Made by a program: the position numbers and the translations under genes. Positions 35,600 to 48,169 of a stretch of 64,000 bases of DNA are shown here, in pieces. Origin of the DNA: Acorus gramineus (taxonomy: Eukaryota > Streptophyta > Magnoliopsida > Acorales > Acoraceae). Under the pieces are notes generated by a model, which saw nothing but the letters and a program-made list of their open reading frames with translations, ran no database searches and had not been told where the DNA came from. Where the stretch lies: the NCBI GenBank assembly GCA_030737835.1, contig JAUJYN010000012.1, positions 6,367,943 through 6,431,942 of the forward strand. Reading direction: 5' to 3'. Each line of letters starts with the position of its first letter. The first letter of the stretch is position 1.

Positions 35600-36430
35600 A
35601 ACTAGATGTGGCTTCCAATTAATTTAAAATCATGATTAGAGGGAAAAATGTTTGTGAGGGTTGAAATCAGATCTTCTTCCTCTGAACCGGATTTTAGTTC
35701 AATCCGGGCTTTGATGGTAGATCTAAAAAGAAGTGTCGAGACGTCTCTCTCTACGGTGGTGGAAGCTCCGTCGTCAAGCCTCATAACTCCGCCTTCTACT
35801 CTAATTACCTACAACTCACCGTGTGATGTTAGCTAATGCCCCTCCGAAACTCAAGTCAGCTTTCCAGTTAAAGAGGAATTGAACTTGAGTCTTAGAGAAT
35901 TTTTGAGAAGAAGAAGTTTCTACCTTGTTTAGAAGGGGTACTCCTCCTTTTATGGTGGGAGAGGCGTGCCGATCTTGCTCTCAGGGTGTAATTTTATCAG
36001 GAGATGGATGGAATCTTCCATGTGGCCCTAGGATTGGTTAACATGTGTGATCTTTGGATCAGTTCATCATAACTGATTCCTGACAGTCGGTTACTGCTAC
36101 TGTGTCAGAGAATATTCTCTTGAGCTTTCTGTTATCTTTCCGATATGGCTATGTAGTTGATCCTCGCACCAGGTCGGACGCTGTGGCCTGATTGCGCTTA
36201 GTCAGGTCGGACTCTGATAACTGGTCGTTCTAATCAGGTCAGGCAGAAATCACATCCCTTGGTCATTCAAGTTTGATCGGTAGTCCGACCAGATCTTCTA
36301 TTAGTCCAACCTACCGGATGGCACTAGGCCCGTTGTAGAATGTGGCGATCCAGATAATAGTGCATCTTTTATGGACCTTCTAATTGGATCGCCCTATTAT
36401 TAGTAGCAGCCTTATTAAGAAACCCATCTT
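35600..36430. mobile_element. Possible LTR-retrotransposon fragment
   Basis: This block has higher GC than its flanks. It carries a phrase typical of plant LTR promoter regions, 'ggggtactcctccttttatggtgggagagg', and repeated 'caggtcggac' / 'ggtcgga' motifs near 36170-36300. No LTR termini, primer site or coding domain was found, so the call rests on style alone. Confidence 0.25.
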
Positions 36431-36599
36431 GTGCCATATCTTTATCGTATTCCTTATTCAGCTATGCTTAGATTTGGTCTTTTACCATGTTGATTAGAAT
36501 TCCACCGAATTGATTGGATCCTTAAGATCCACATGAAAAGAATTTATTGTTAATGGTCTTATATGCCTCAAAAAATAATGGGATCAAGAAATATTACAT

Positions 36600-39500
36600 T
36601 TCATATCCCTCATCAAACAATTTAATTAATTTGGATTGTAACATGAACTTAAGTAGGTAGAATATTTTATATTTCTTTCAAATTTTAGTAAAGATACTAT
36701 TAATGAGCCATCTTTTGTAGATAAATTGTACATTATCCAATTTATTTAGGGAGATTATACATTGTAAATATATAGGTAGTTGTTTTATTTAATTTCATTT
36801 GTTAATAATTTCACTTTGTTGGTACTACAGTATTACTCATTTAATTGTAATATAAGAGAAATTTGTAACTATATATACAAAACTAGTAAGAATATTCTGG
36901 ACAACTAAATTCTGATATCATTTTTCATGCAACATTCAAACACTAAAAGTAGAGCTAACAAAAATTCATTTTGAAAATTTATTTACAATAATGACACCAA
37001 CCAAAACACTATTTTGTATTAACCAATACTAATTTAAATTAATTTTAAACCCACTTGCGAAATTACTTTTTTTAGAGTGACATTTTGGACATCGAGAGAA
37101 GTGGACAGGATTGTGGGAAACTAGATGATCTTATAATCACTCTATCTAATCTAACTTTTCATAAATTTCAAAGAAGTTAGTGGCCTCTTTTTTATGACAT
37201 AATCAAAATTTTATGAGCGGTGTTAAACACATTTCTTCAATACAACATGTGTTGTCTCAGTTCAATAATGAGACTATGCTTGAATTAAAAACTGTTTTTA
37301 TTTTAAAATGATTAATCGAGTACGTATAATTCATTGGAGTATATATGAAATAAACAATATTTTCAATTCCTTGTGGTTTTCTTGCAAAACAAACATTCTG
37401 AATCTACACGAGCTTTTGTTCACGTATTATTTAAGGTTCTCATTTCTTTCCATTCCAATTTTTTTTTTTTTTAATCATGATTGTTTTATGTTCCTCTCTG
37501 TGACTTATGAAAAAGCAATACTACCTGCTAAATTCATTTAACTAGCTTGGTTTTATAGTTTGTACTGAAATTGTTCAAATATTGACAACTTAATTTATAA
37601 TACCAGATTTTGGGTTAAGTCTCACCGCTTACTTTTTATGCATAAATACTTTTTGACATATGTGCTTTATTTCTTGATATTACAATGAATACAGACACAT
37701 TACACATACATTTATAATATGTGTTTATATATGTATGCATGTGTGTGTGTGTGTGTGACGTGCATGCGCGTGTTGCCAGCACCTGAGCTGGTGTCCCTTG
37801 TTACCCCTCTAATTATAACCCAATTAGGTGTGAATTGGCCTATATAGTGGCTTAACCTAATCCTTTAATAAAGAAATAATATAAAGTGGACAAGGAACAT
37901 AAATAGGGAAAAGAAAGACTAATATGATGTATGACTTTTCATTCATCAACGAATCGATGTTGGGTACTGAAAGTGGGTGATGATCCGTACAGTGACATTA
38001 ATATGTGTACTAATGTCAACTTGGAGATTGTTTAACATTGAGATTAATTGTTTAATGAGCTTAGCTTCCAAAGAACCCCTGTTTGAGATTCTTTATACCG
38101 TTATTAATACCGTGAGAATAAATGATTTCATTTTGTTTTATTTTTTATTATTCCCATTGTATAATATAAAAATCGTTGTTTGATTCGATTTGAATAAATT
38201 TAAGATAAGGGATAGATAAAAATTTATAATAATTTATGGTAATGATCAATGTAGCTTGATAAAAAAATTTGTAATCATAACGTTCTGGATTTAAATTCCA
38301 TCTTTTATCAATATAAAAAACACTATCTTAAATTTATTGTTTTTGTTTGAGAATAGGAGTGCCGATGGGACATGTTTTAAGATGTGTGTGTGCGAGTGTT
38401 TTTTAAATGTCTATATATAAGAGTATTTTTAATTCATTTATATAGATAAATAATGATATATAATCATAGTCCCCTTAAAATAGTTACAAGGATTATCCTA
38501 AGTTACCAGGATATAGTTATCTTGCTTTATAATGAAATAAGTAGTTTTTTTTGTCAATATTTATTTGAATTTACAATGTATATATAGTACAACACAAATG
38601 GGTAAATATTTTTTTCCAAGATTGCTGACACACCCGGTTTTGTTTGCAGCCTCACTTGCAATCCAGCGACGAATACTCTTTTGATTATACACTTTACTAG
38701 TGAAGTATATATTGTTCTAATGCACTATATATTTTATTAGCATAGTGTATGCTTGATTAAATTTTTAATTTTTTTTTAAAATAAAAATATAGATTGACAT
38801 ATCGAGTTATATACTTTATTTTTCGTGATCGTTGTAAATGTGATTGGACATATCATTTTTTTTTTTGAATATAGACATATATCATTTTTTTTTTCGAATG
38901 TAGGCATAATATATGTTGTTGGACAAGAAAGTATATTAAAAGCAAGGTTAGTTATTTTATAGGATTTGGTCGATCTAATCCAGCATGAGCGGATTCAATA
39001 TAATCTTGGCTCTTCAAGACCCCAGTGTATTTATATGGGTTTGAAAGTACACAGGTGAATGTGGCATACCCTGCGCGACCATAAGACCAGCTAACAGGGG
39101 GGGGGGGGGGGTTCTCTCCATTATATATATTATATGCCCTAATCCATCTTGAGCTATGCATGGCTTCCAAGGAATGCATGTCTTCATTAATCCTTGAAAG
39201 CACAAAAAAAAAAAAAAAAAGAGAGCTGGGCTTGTTAAGGGCCATTACATCATTGCACAAAGAGCCTAGCTAATAATGGATAGGCCTGTAGTTGAGTCAG
39301 TAGGAGTTGTTGTACAAATTGCTGTGGATTTTCCAGAATCTGCCTGTGAAATCCAAGGGGCTGTTTCAGCCAGCATTACAGAATCTGTGTCTCCAATACT
39401 AGATTGAGAGTTTTAAATGTTTGTTCAACAGAAGTTCACGTGTCATGCAAGAAAAGAAATATATAAATATTAATCTACATTTGAGATTGTATGGACTTCT
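36600..39500. other. AT-rich intergenic DNA, no gene
   Basis: Only low-complexity tracts are seen (TG repeat near 37740-37757, a G15 run at 39097-39111, an A run near 39205). No bounded repeat or coding region is supported. Confidence 0.4.
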
Positions 39501-39508
39501 AGAAATTT

Positions 39509-39780
39509 GACAACCCTATAGAACTGCTGAACTTGGCAATTAAGGAAGATTCAAAAAACCTAGATGAGACCATGAGACCATGGTCATTGATCATTCACTC
39601 AAAAAAAAAAAAAAATTGGTCACATGTGACCATGTGACATGTCATTGATCATTCACTCAAATGTGACAACCCTATAGAACTGCTGAACTTGGCAATTAAG
39701 GAAGCCTCAAAAAACCTAGACGAGAAGAAAATATTTATAACCTGGTCATTCATTGATAATTCACTCAAGAAAAAAAATAA
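39509..39780. repeat. 156 bp tandem duplication
   Basis: The block beginning 'gacaaccctatagaactgct' at 39509 recurs at 39665, followed in both by 'gaacttggcaattaaggaag' and 'tcaaaaaacctaga.gag'. The intervening part contains 'tcattgatcattcactcaa' twice. Confidence 0.85.
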
Positions 39781-39849
39781 TATTAATAGCATGGTCTCGA
39801 TGAATAGATGATTAGGACATAAATTGTCTACAGTTTAGTAAAAAAAAAA

Positions 39850-40935
39850 AGAAAAATTAATTAGAGGTCCATGTGCACAGTTCTTTAATAACAATAAATC
39901 CTTTGACTTTATTTTTTTTTCTTTAGATCTCTAAGTTAATGGTGGTATTTTGTTTAGGTCCTTTCATCTATTTTTCATCCATTCTATTTTTTTTCTCCCT
40001 CTTTTACCCGTAAATAAACATCATTTGCCTCACTATCTCCCCCAACCTCTCTCTTTCTCCCCTAGACGACTCAACAAGTTGTGAGACCACCTCCACTAGC
40101 CCCCCATTGCATCGATCTCAACCCCAACGCCGATCGCGCCCCCCAACCATCTCCCGCGTCCCGTTCGCTAGCCCAACCCCCTTCTCGCGACCCTGTGACC
40201 CTGTCCGCTAGCCTTACCCCCTCTGTTGACCCCGTCCGCTAGCCCAACCCCCTCTCGCCACCCCGTCCGTGGGCCTAGGGAGGCAAATCATGTTCACTTG
40301 GGGGTAAAAGAGGGGGTTAGGCTTGCGGTTGAGGTCGCGAGAGGGGTTTAGGCTCGTGGATAGGGTTGCAAGAAGGGGGTTGAGAGGTTGGGGGGCGCGA
40401 TCCGCATTGGGGTCAAGATCGGCGCAATGGGGGGCTAGTGGAGATGGTTTCACAACTTGTTGAGTTGTTTGGGGAGAAAGAGAGAGGTCGAGAGAGATAG
40501 AGAGGCAAATGATGTTTACTTAGGGGTAAAATAGGAGATTAGGCTCGCGAACGGGATCGTGAGAGGGGATTGGGATGCGGACGGGGTCGCGAGAAGGGGG
40601 TTGGGCTTGGATGGGACGTGAAAGACGGTCGAGAGAGGTCAGGGGGCGCGATCAGCGTTGGGGTTGAGAACGGCGCAATGGGGGGCTGGTGGAGGTGGTC
40701 TCACAGCTTGTTGAGTTGTAAGAGGGAGAAAGAGAGAGGTTGGGGGAGAGATAGAGAGGCAAATCATGTTCACTTGGGATAAAAGAGGGAAAAAAAAATA
40801 GAAGGGATGGAAGTTGGATGGAAGGACCTAAACAAAATACGACAACTAACTTAGGGACCTAAAGAAAACAAGAAAAAATTAAAGGAAATATTATTATTAC
40901 AGAAGTGTCTCCAAGGACCTCTAATTAATTTTTCT
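39850..40935. mobile_element. Large fold-back element with 300 bp arms and a tandemly duplicated arm
   Basis: The two ends are perfect 21 bp inverted repeats beginning AGAAAAATTAATTAGAGGTC. Inverted similarity continues for about 300 bp, through 'aggtccttcatccatc', 'aggcaaat', 'cctctctctttctccc' and 'cccccattgc', into a GC-rich zone. The right side carries extra copies of the arm: AGGCAAATCATGTTCACTTG or near matches occur at 40281, 40503 and 40757. No coding potential is evident. Confidence 0.82.
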
Positions 40936-41182
40936 AAAAAAAAATAATTGATCTTTCTTTCAATGCATTATTATTCTTAAAATGAATACCTCTATTGCAC
41001 AAGTAAAAATAGTTACATCATGTCATGTATGTGAGTACAATAACATTCTTTTTTTTTTTGTTCGAGTATACAATAACAGTACTATATATATTAACAGGTG
41101 AAGTACACAGAACTTACACAACAAACAATATTGAATATACTTAATTAATATTCGATAGCAGTACTATAACATACAAATCTCA

Positions 41183-41396
41183 GTGTCCATTTGGGACCAC
41201 ATCCCAGAAAATCATGTCCGGAGAATCTACTTCGCGGTGGAGAATCATATTTTTGAGGCGTTGAAAACTCACTCCAAAAATACATGACGCTAACATTGAA
41301 CCGGCAATGTGAACACTATTTTTCCATTTGGATGGGAGGTAGCATTTCACAGTATTTGTCAACGCAAACTCGCCCCAAACGGACCCTAATAAGATA
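41183..41396. mobile_element. Small MITE (about 214 bp)
   Basis: The left end is GTGTCCATTTGGGACCACAT and the right end on the minus strand is GGGTCCGTTTGGGGCGAGTT, a clear imperfect TIR. There is no coding content, and the target duplication is unclear. Superfamily is undetermined (PIF- or hAT-like). Confidence 0.55.
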
Positions 41397-41399
41397 TAG

Positions 41400-42000
41400 A
41401 AAGAAGAGCGCACATATTCAAATGCGATTATCTATTATGTACTAGAATCAAATGTGATGGAAGAAGACTGACCAAAGCTGAAGTTTGATTCTATGTCCTT
41501 AAAACAAATCTTACCTCGCACGGTGTTTGTGGTTCTTTAGTGGCAATATATTGTCTCTCAGATGCAATGATCTAATTCTTGCAATAACAGCAATACAAAG
41601 CTGCAAGACCAAAGATTTGTGTATTGTATCATCTCCAAGCAGACCGGATGCAAGGGAAAGATGAATTTTCAAACCCTGGAATGCAGAGTGCAGGACACTA
41701 AAAATAAACAGAATGATTTTTTTTTGAGAAAAAGGTAGACACTACTACCACAATTATCATTACCAAATCATAGTAAAAAAATCTGAAATGAAGAGTTACA
41801 CAAAGTAGAAAACCCAGAAAAGCTAAATCTAAAATGAGCAACATGAGAGGGCAGAGAGAGGGAATAAAGAAAGAGGGTGGGGGCCAAAAGGGAAAGGAGA
41901 GGTAGAAGAGCAATTTGCCACACCACCAAATCCCAATCAGATCACGACTGATACAAAACTTACTCCGATCCTCAATGCAGAGACGACCCACAAGAAACCA
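41400..42000. other. Intergenic DNA, no feature seen
   Basis: Only low-complexity purine-rich tracts are present. No gene or bounded repeat is supported. Confidence 0.4.
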
Positions 42001-42008
42001 ATAAACCT

Positions 42009-44412
42009 GGTGTTATATATGTGTCACTTTTAGCCTTCCGGGCACCTTTGGGACATTTCTGGCAGTTTTTCAACTTTTTCTTTTTTCGATCGGAACCGCT
42101 AAAATTTTAGACTTTTGGCTATCATCATGAGCTTAAGAACTCCGATTGAAAATCTAACTGCACATTATGTGTCCCGGTGCCATTTCAAGCCACCCACGAA
42201 AATTTTATCGAATTTCGGTAACGTTCAGAATTTGGCAGTTCCGAGTCGTATTCGGGTTTTGACCGAGCGGGAATGTCAAAGGAGACTTGACCAAGTCAAG
42301 TTTGACCATTGACTTGGTCAAATGGTTTTGTTTGTTTGTGTGGTTGGGTTGACTCAAAGTCAAACCTCACCAAAAACCCTAATTTCTCTAAGTGTGTGTG
42401 TGTGTGTGTGGCCCTTTAAGTGGGCGTCCCCTTCTTCCCTTCTCTTCTCTTCTCTTCTTCATCTCTCACTCACTCCACACACTCCACCTCTTCCTCTCTC
42501 TCTTTTTTTCCCCCATTAGACCTAGTAGAAGGAGAGGAAATAGAAAGCCATTGAAGGGAAAAAGGAAGGTGAGGCTTGGATCTATCTTTCCATGGTTTTT
42601 GTTTTGCTTTCCCCTTTGTTTACCTCCCTCTCATGGCTCCCTTTCCCCCCTGTTTTCAGCCATTGTTAGGGCTGAGAGGGGCTGAAGTGGTGGTGGTCTT
42701 GGTGGTGGCGATTCGGTGTGCAAAGGGCACCCGAGTTCCTCCCTTTGTTCTTCCTCTCTTTGGGTAAGTTTTCCTCCTCCCCTAGCTAGGTTAGATGCTT
42801 GTTTAGGGTGTGTAAATGGTTATGCATGCATGCATGGGTGTTAGGGGGGTGTGGGAGGGCTGAGGAGGGGGTGGAAGGGGCTCGGGCACGCGTGCAGGGT
42901 CATCCGTGCGCAGACAGGCGCTGGCGCGCGCAGACGGGCGCGCTGGCGGGTGCGCGCGCGTACGCGCAGTCGCCCGGGCGTGCGCGCGAAGAGCTGCGAG
43001 GGCGCGCTGGCTGGGCGCGCGGGCAGGGGCGCGGCAGTGCGCCAGGGGCACAGGGGCGCGTGCGGGCGTGCACATTCGTGCGTGCGCGTGCGGGGGGCCA
43101 TGCGTATGGCTGCCCGTGGGTTCGGGAGGGTGTCGGGGCACTCGGACTCGCGTGCGTACGCGCATGCTCGCGTGCGTGCGGGCCCGTATGCATGCTTGTC
43201 CGAGTATTGGGTATTTCTAGTAAATTTCTTATGTATTTGTGTAGTTTACTCACCATATTGAATGCCCATGTCTTGCAGATCTTGACGGACGGTCACGCGA
43301 CGACCCGGGTTTCGGTGAGTGGGACAATCCAACCCAGTAGGGAGGCGTTCGATGCACGTAGGCGTGCATTGCCCTCCCCTGGGGCACCATAATTGCATAT
43401 TAACTAGTAACAAATGTAAACTATGCATGCATGATCAATATGATGTATCCATGCCACCTTAGACTTGTATGCTAGGGATATGCACCCATACATCACGTAT
43501 AGAGGCCTATGCATGCCTAGACACCATGCCCCGAACTATGCATGTTCCCATCTAGTTTAATCTAATTAAATCAAAATGTGAGCATATAGTTACAAGCATG
43601 TCTTAGAGAATATTATAACCTTGTTGTTATAATATATGTCTCCCCGCATCTTAGTTATGCGCCCTGGAGGAATTCTTGAGAATTCATGACATTAGTAGAG
43701 TTACAATCGGTGTCGACGGATCCAAGAGGATCGTATCCGTGTGAGTAGGCTGTCTTCTCCTTTTGGTTGGATCCGATGTAGGAACTCCCCGACGTTAGCT
43801 GGCCTGACAGAGGGCTCCCGTCCTAGGTACCTCCGATGCGTCGGACTTACTGATAGTGGGAGTATACCAGGTGGAGGCTACAGAGTGTGGGAGAGGCTAC
43901 CGGGTGGACCAGGGGTGGAGAGCGGTCTAGTATGCCCCAAGAGGCCCATGTCACCCCCCGGAAAGGGTGACGGTGAGGGGGGAGGTGGGTTGGCGATGAA
44001 ACGACCCACTAGAATGTGTAGTTGCTCCCGTGTTAGGGGCTATAAATTATATAAGGTTAATATGAATTGTGTTGCATGGGTTGTGCTATTCACTGAGCGT
44101 GTGGCTCACCCCTCGCATATATTTTTCTCCAGTGATATCTGAGTCGGATCTGAAGGAGAAGCTCCCTGAGGCACATCAGCAGTAGCGGAGCAGCGTCACG
44201 TTCTGCGAGTGAGAGGCCATCAACATCCCCCTTCTTGATTGTATGTATTGTATCCCGTGCTTGGGCACATACTTGTATTTGGATGTCATTGTGTATATTG
44301 GCTCTCACAGGACAGTTGATTATGTATCGGGTCTGTAATATGTCTTTGAATTACAGACTCAGTTGTTTAAGCTTCCGCTATTTGTATATATTATGTCATC
44401 CCCCCCCCCCCC
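42009..44412 (+). mobile_element. Probable long LTR (Gypsy-like) fragment or solo LTR
   Basis: This 2.4 kb block differs sharply from the AT-rich flanks. It starts near 'tgttatatatgtgtcac', has 'cttgaccaagtcaagtttga', a GT microsatellite and a CpG-rich zone. It ends with 'aagcttccgctatttgtata', a phrase like the 3' part of long chromovirus (Del/Tekay-like) LTRs, before a C run. No target duplication, PBS or pol domain was found. Family is an inference from style. Confidence 0.33.
42840..43205. other. Extreme CpG-rich alternating purine-pyrimidine block
   Basis: About 365 bp is dominated by GCGCGC, CGTGCG and GCGTGCGCG motifs inside otherwise AT-rich DNA. Several frames on both strands stay open because stops are rare in such composition; no conserved protein is recognised. 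Confidence 0.8.
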
Positions 44413-45123
44413 AGTGATCTTGAGACAGATAGGCTGGCCAAGTCACCGCCAGTACGATAGGCTAGCCAACCCGTATCCAGATTTTTGTATTATATATGTA
44501 CAGATACTTATTTTGAATATTCATAGAATATCATATACAAATATTTTTTGAGAATCCATTTAGAATATAGATACGAACGTATCTGATCTATATCTACTCC
44601 TCTGACTGACTTAACCGACATGATTATTTTTGTAACACACCTACTAAAATGACACTACTACCCTCCCTTTTAAAATATCCTCAAAAAAATGTGATTTGCT
44701 AAAAAAATTAAGTTTTCTCTTCCCTCATCTCACTTTTTTTTTTTGTACAAGGACCCATCAGAGGCAACAAAGTCCCTAAACATAGTAGGTCAACCTAACC
44801 CTATTAACTGGTACAATTATAACAAGATTGTTAATACACTCAGTCCGTTTTTCAATCCGTTTTGCAGCCTCATGCACTATGATAGCGCAATATATTTGTA
44901 TGAGGTTTTCTTATAATGTACGGCGTAAAAAAAAATTTACTTTTTCAAAATGAAAAAAATATATATTATTGTATCTTAGTATATACTTCATTTCATTTAA
45001 TAACATGTACTTCAATGGAAGAGTGTATTATTTTTTAAAAAAAATATCAGTGTGGGCCGCATATGGTGTTGCACATCATTTTTCTTATAACATATCAATA
45101 CATGGGAGCACTATCCCATGAGA

Positions 45124-45604
45124 CAGGGTGCAACTCGAGCAAGGTGGGTTAGGTTGAAGCTCAACCGGAAGTTGAAGGAATCCAATCCAAACCCAACCTA
45201 ACCTGTTCTCCAACCCGAGAAGCTCAACCCAAACCCAACCCATTGGGTTTGGTTCGGGTTCAGGTTTGATTCAGGTTGGGTTGGGTTCTGGTTTGATTTT
45301 CAAAATGTGTTATTCTAAACAATTAAAACATTATAAAAGTCAATGTTCCACATGAAAAAATAAGAAAGATGAAATTATGAAATATTTTTATTAAAATTAT
45401 ATGAATGATACTATAGAAGTGATATATTATAAATAAAAATAAATTAGACAATTCAAATTTTATTTTATAATAAATTAAAAAATTAAAATATGACTTAAAA
45501 CATTTAAATTTATCATCTTTACTTCAACTTTGAGTTTTAGATCCCTCAACCCCAACCAAAATATCAGGTTGGGTCGGATTCAACCAGTCCAAATTGCACT
45601 CCTA
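45124..45604. mobile_element. hAT-family MITE (481 bp) with perfect 8 bp target duplication
   Basis: The element starts CAGGGTGCAACTCGAGC and ends, on the minus strand, TAGGAGTGCAATTTGGAC, a hAT-type TIR (TAGGGGTGCAA-like). It is flanked on both sides by CCATGAGA (45116-45123 and 45605-45612), the 8 bp duplication expected for hAT. Subterminal parts are rich in AACCCAACC/GGTTGGGTT. There is no transposase, so it is non-autonomous. Confidence 0.88.
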
Positions 45605-46139
45605 CCATGAGAACCGAACCCAACTAGAATTTTTTACTTTTCTTTTCTTTTCCTTGCCTTCTTTCGATGATGCACCTCAACGAGTCCAGGGACCCTCTTC
45701 CCTTATCTCCAGATAGACATTCCAATTCCTCCCTCGCCACCACACCTATCGTCTCTTCGAGTTCAATAGAACCCTCGACCACCACCTTCAGATGCTTTCT
45801 ATGGCTTTCCAGAGTCCCTAATAAGCCTCTATAAACTTTTTGTTTTGAAGAATGTTGCTCCCAGTATCTGACACAATCGACTCACAAAATCAGTAATTTA
45901 ATATATCATCAACAAGTAAGGGGTCGCGAATTAGTCGATAAGCATCTCCCCTATCTATAAAAGAAGCAAATCCTGGGAAGCATCATTCTTATAAAAAAAA
46001 AAAAACTACAGCTTGGGTAGGATTGAAGTGGAAACTGTGGTCCATCTATTTATTTATTTATTTTTTAAGGAAATGTGGGCCTTTTATAACTTATAGCAAA
46101 ATTACAATTGGTCCGAAGGTGGTGAGAGGACGAGATCGA

Positions 46140-46630
46140 GGGGGGGGGGGGGGGGGGGGGCATTACAAGAGTTTTGCAACCTCCTCAAAACAAAGAGACG
46201 AGAGGAGGTCCATCTATTTATTAATTGTCCGTTGGCACGTCAGGTGTGGATGGAGATAGGTGTGGCAAGGAACATGGAGGTCTACTTCGTGTATTTTGAA
46301 GGCATGTGGGCAGCAAGGAATAAACTACGTCACAGGGTGATAGGAGTTTCTCAGCGAAAATTTCCCTATCATACGTACCTGCTATTATGTAAGTCCACTT
46401 AGCTTGCACGCAACCATGCGCTCTTCAAGGGGGTGCGCTAGGGTGCGTCTTTGTGTTGAGAATATATGGGAGATGGTGGTGTGATCAGTTCTTGGTCAAA
46501 AGGCGAGGAATATATTGTGTAGGGGAGCCTAGGGTTGCACTATCCACGGCCCGTTTGTAATCGGCTCTTAATTTTGCATCCTTTAGTAGTTCTCTCTATT
46601 GAATTTTTTCAATTTGAGCTATCTTGATTT
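46140..46630 (+). pseudogene. LINE 3' relic with zinc-knuckle (zf-RVT) domain
   Basis: In one plus frame from about 46175 the reading is CNLLKTKRREEVHLFINCPLARQVW in two overlapping parts (CNLLKTKRREE and EVHLFINCPLARQVW). This is the 'CxxC...E...HLFxxCPxAxxVW' pattern of the C-terminal zinc-knuckle of plant L1-type LINEs, here with the first Cys pair degraded. The frame runs on to a stop in KST*, then reads ARNHALFKG. A G21 run at 46140-46160 truncates it upstream. It is dead. Confidence 0.65.
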
Positions 46631-46733
46631 AATTAAGCAGAAAACTTACCGTTTTTTTTTTTTAAAAAAAAAAGCGGGTGTCGCTCAGCTATTTTATATC
46701 GATAGTTGGTGGCATATTTAGCAAGGAAAATGT

Positions 46734-47294
46734 CACTACAAAACATTGGCTTATTAGTTATGAACTTTTCTCTGCAAAATTAAATTTCGTAACTAAAGGT
46801 ACCTTTTACCTGCGAAATTCCATTTCGTAGAAAATAGTTTTACCTCTCTTGACGAACTTTAGTTTTGCAGCAATAGATATGACTTTTAACTACGAAATGT
46901 AAATTTCATAACAATAGATGTGACTTTCGGCTGTGAAATTTGATTTTATGACTTTCAGTAGCAAAATTGGATTTCATACAAAAGCTATAACTTTTAGCTG
47001 TAAAACATAACTTTCATACAAAAGCTATAACTTTTGACTATGAAATTGGATTTCATAGCAAAAGCTTTGACTTTTGGGTTGCGAAATTGAATTTCGTAGT
47101 AATAGATATGACTTTTGGTTGCGAAATTAAATTTCATAGCAATAGATATGACTTTTAGATGCAAAATTTAAATTTCGTAGCAAAAGATATCACAATAGCA
47201 ACAAAATGATTTCATCAAGGAAAACGTTTTGCTGCGAAATTATGACTTTTTCCTACGCAATATTTCGCAGCTAAGGTTCATATTTCTTGTAGTG
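46734..47294. mobile_element. Non-autonomous CACTA (En/Spm) element, 561 bp
   Basis: The element starts CACTACAAAACATT and ends ATTTCTTGTAGTG, so both termini are CACTACAA(A/G)A. It is flanked by the 3 bp duplication TGT (46731-46733 and 47295-47297), exactly as CACTA elements generate. The interior is an array of units of roughly 60 bp with 'gcgaaatt.aatttc(a/g)tagcaa' and 'agatatgactttt', like the subterminal repeats that bind transposase. There are no coding genes. Confidence 0.9.
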
Positions 47295-47525
47295 TGTTAC
47301 GCGTCCATTTTACAGTCTAAAACACAATCCACCCACATTTTTATTTTTCTCAAAACTATATGCCTCGTGAGGTATGCATATTTATAAAAAGTAAAGTATA
47401 GACTTTAATTAATTGAATGTTATCATTTATAAAGAAAATATAAAATATTTCTAGTGAAATATAACTCATTACAGGAAATATAAGGGACTAACAAGGTCCA
47501 TGAGACTATACCTTAGACATAAAAA

Positions 47526-48052
47526 AGATGATTTATTCCCCCTACCCCTTTCTTCAAACCTACACCTAAAAAAATTGGAGTGGTAGGTTTGAAAATATAA
47601 GAGGGGGGAGGGGTGTGTTGGAGTTGGGAAGAGATAGAGGAGAAGCGGGAGGGAGGGAGAGAGAGAGAGAGAGAGGAGGATGGAGGAGGTGGTGGCCGGA
47701 GAGGGCGACAAGACGAATGCGATGACGGGTAGAGGACGCTAGAAAAGGACGGGATAGAGAGAAAGTGAGTGGGAGAGAAAGAAACGGAGAGGGAGAGAGA
47801 GAGAGAGCCAAGATGGGGAGGGTCCAGAGAGGGCGGCAGAGTGGAGAGAGAAAGAGAAAGGGAGAGAGAGAGAAAGAGGGAGTCGTGTGCCATGCCGCCC
47901 CTCCTCCCTCTCTGGGCCCTCCCCTCCCCGACACTCTCTCTCTCTCTCTCTCTTCCTTTCTCTCTCTAACCCCTCCTCTCCAACATCCTCCCGCCGTCAC
48001 CCCCTCCACCCCCTCTTTCTCTCTCCCTCGTACTTCTCCTTTTCTTCCCCTC

Positions 48053-48089
<37 letters not shown>

Positions 48090-48158
48090 TTTCAAACCCA
48101 CCACACCAATTTTTTATGAGGTGGGTTTGAAGAAAGGGGCAGGAGGAATAAACCCTCC
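47526..48158. mobile_element. Fold-back MULE-like element with GA/CT-rich interior
   Basis: The left end (TTTATTCCCCCTACCCCTTT, then CTTCAAACCTACACC) and the right end on the minus strand (TTTATTCCTCCTGCCCCTTT, then CTTCAAACCCACCTC) are inverted copies over about 100 bp. The interior has long (GA)n on the left and (CT)n on the right, so it also folds back. The long Arg/Glu- and Ser/Leu-rich open frames in it come from the dinucleotide tracts. Flanking 9-mers match at 6 positions only. Confidence 0.7.
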
Positions 48159-48169
48159 TTGTAAAAAAA

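Noticed and set aside
42799..43392. Open frames up to 197 aa in the CpG-rich block
   Set aside because: Stop codons are rare in such GC-rich sequence. Overlapping frames on both strands are all open, and no known domain or splice logic supports a gene.
47513..48130. Arg/Glu-rich and Ser/Leu-rich open frames
   Set aside because: They are translations of (GA)n and (CT)n tracts inside a fold-back element, with no real protein features.
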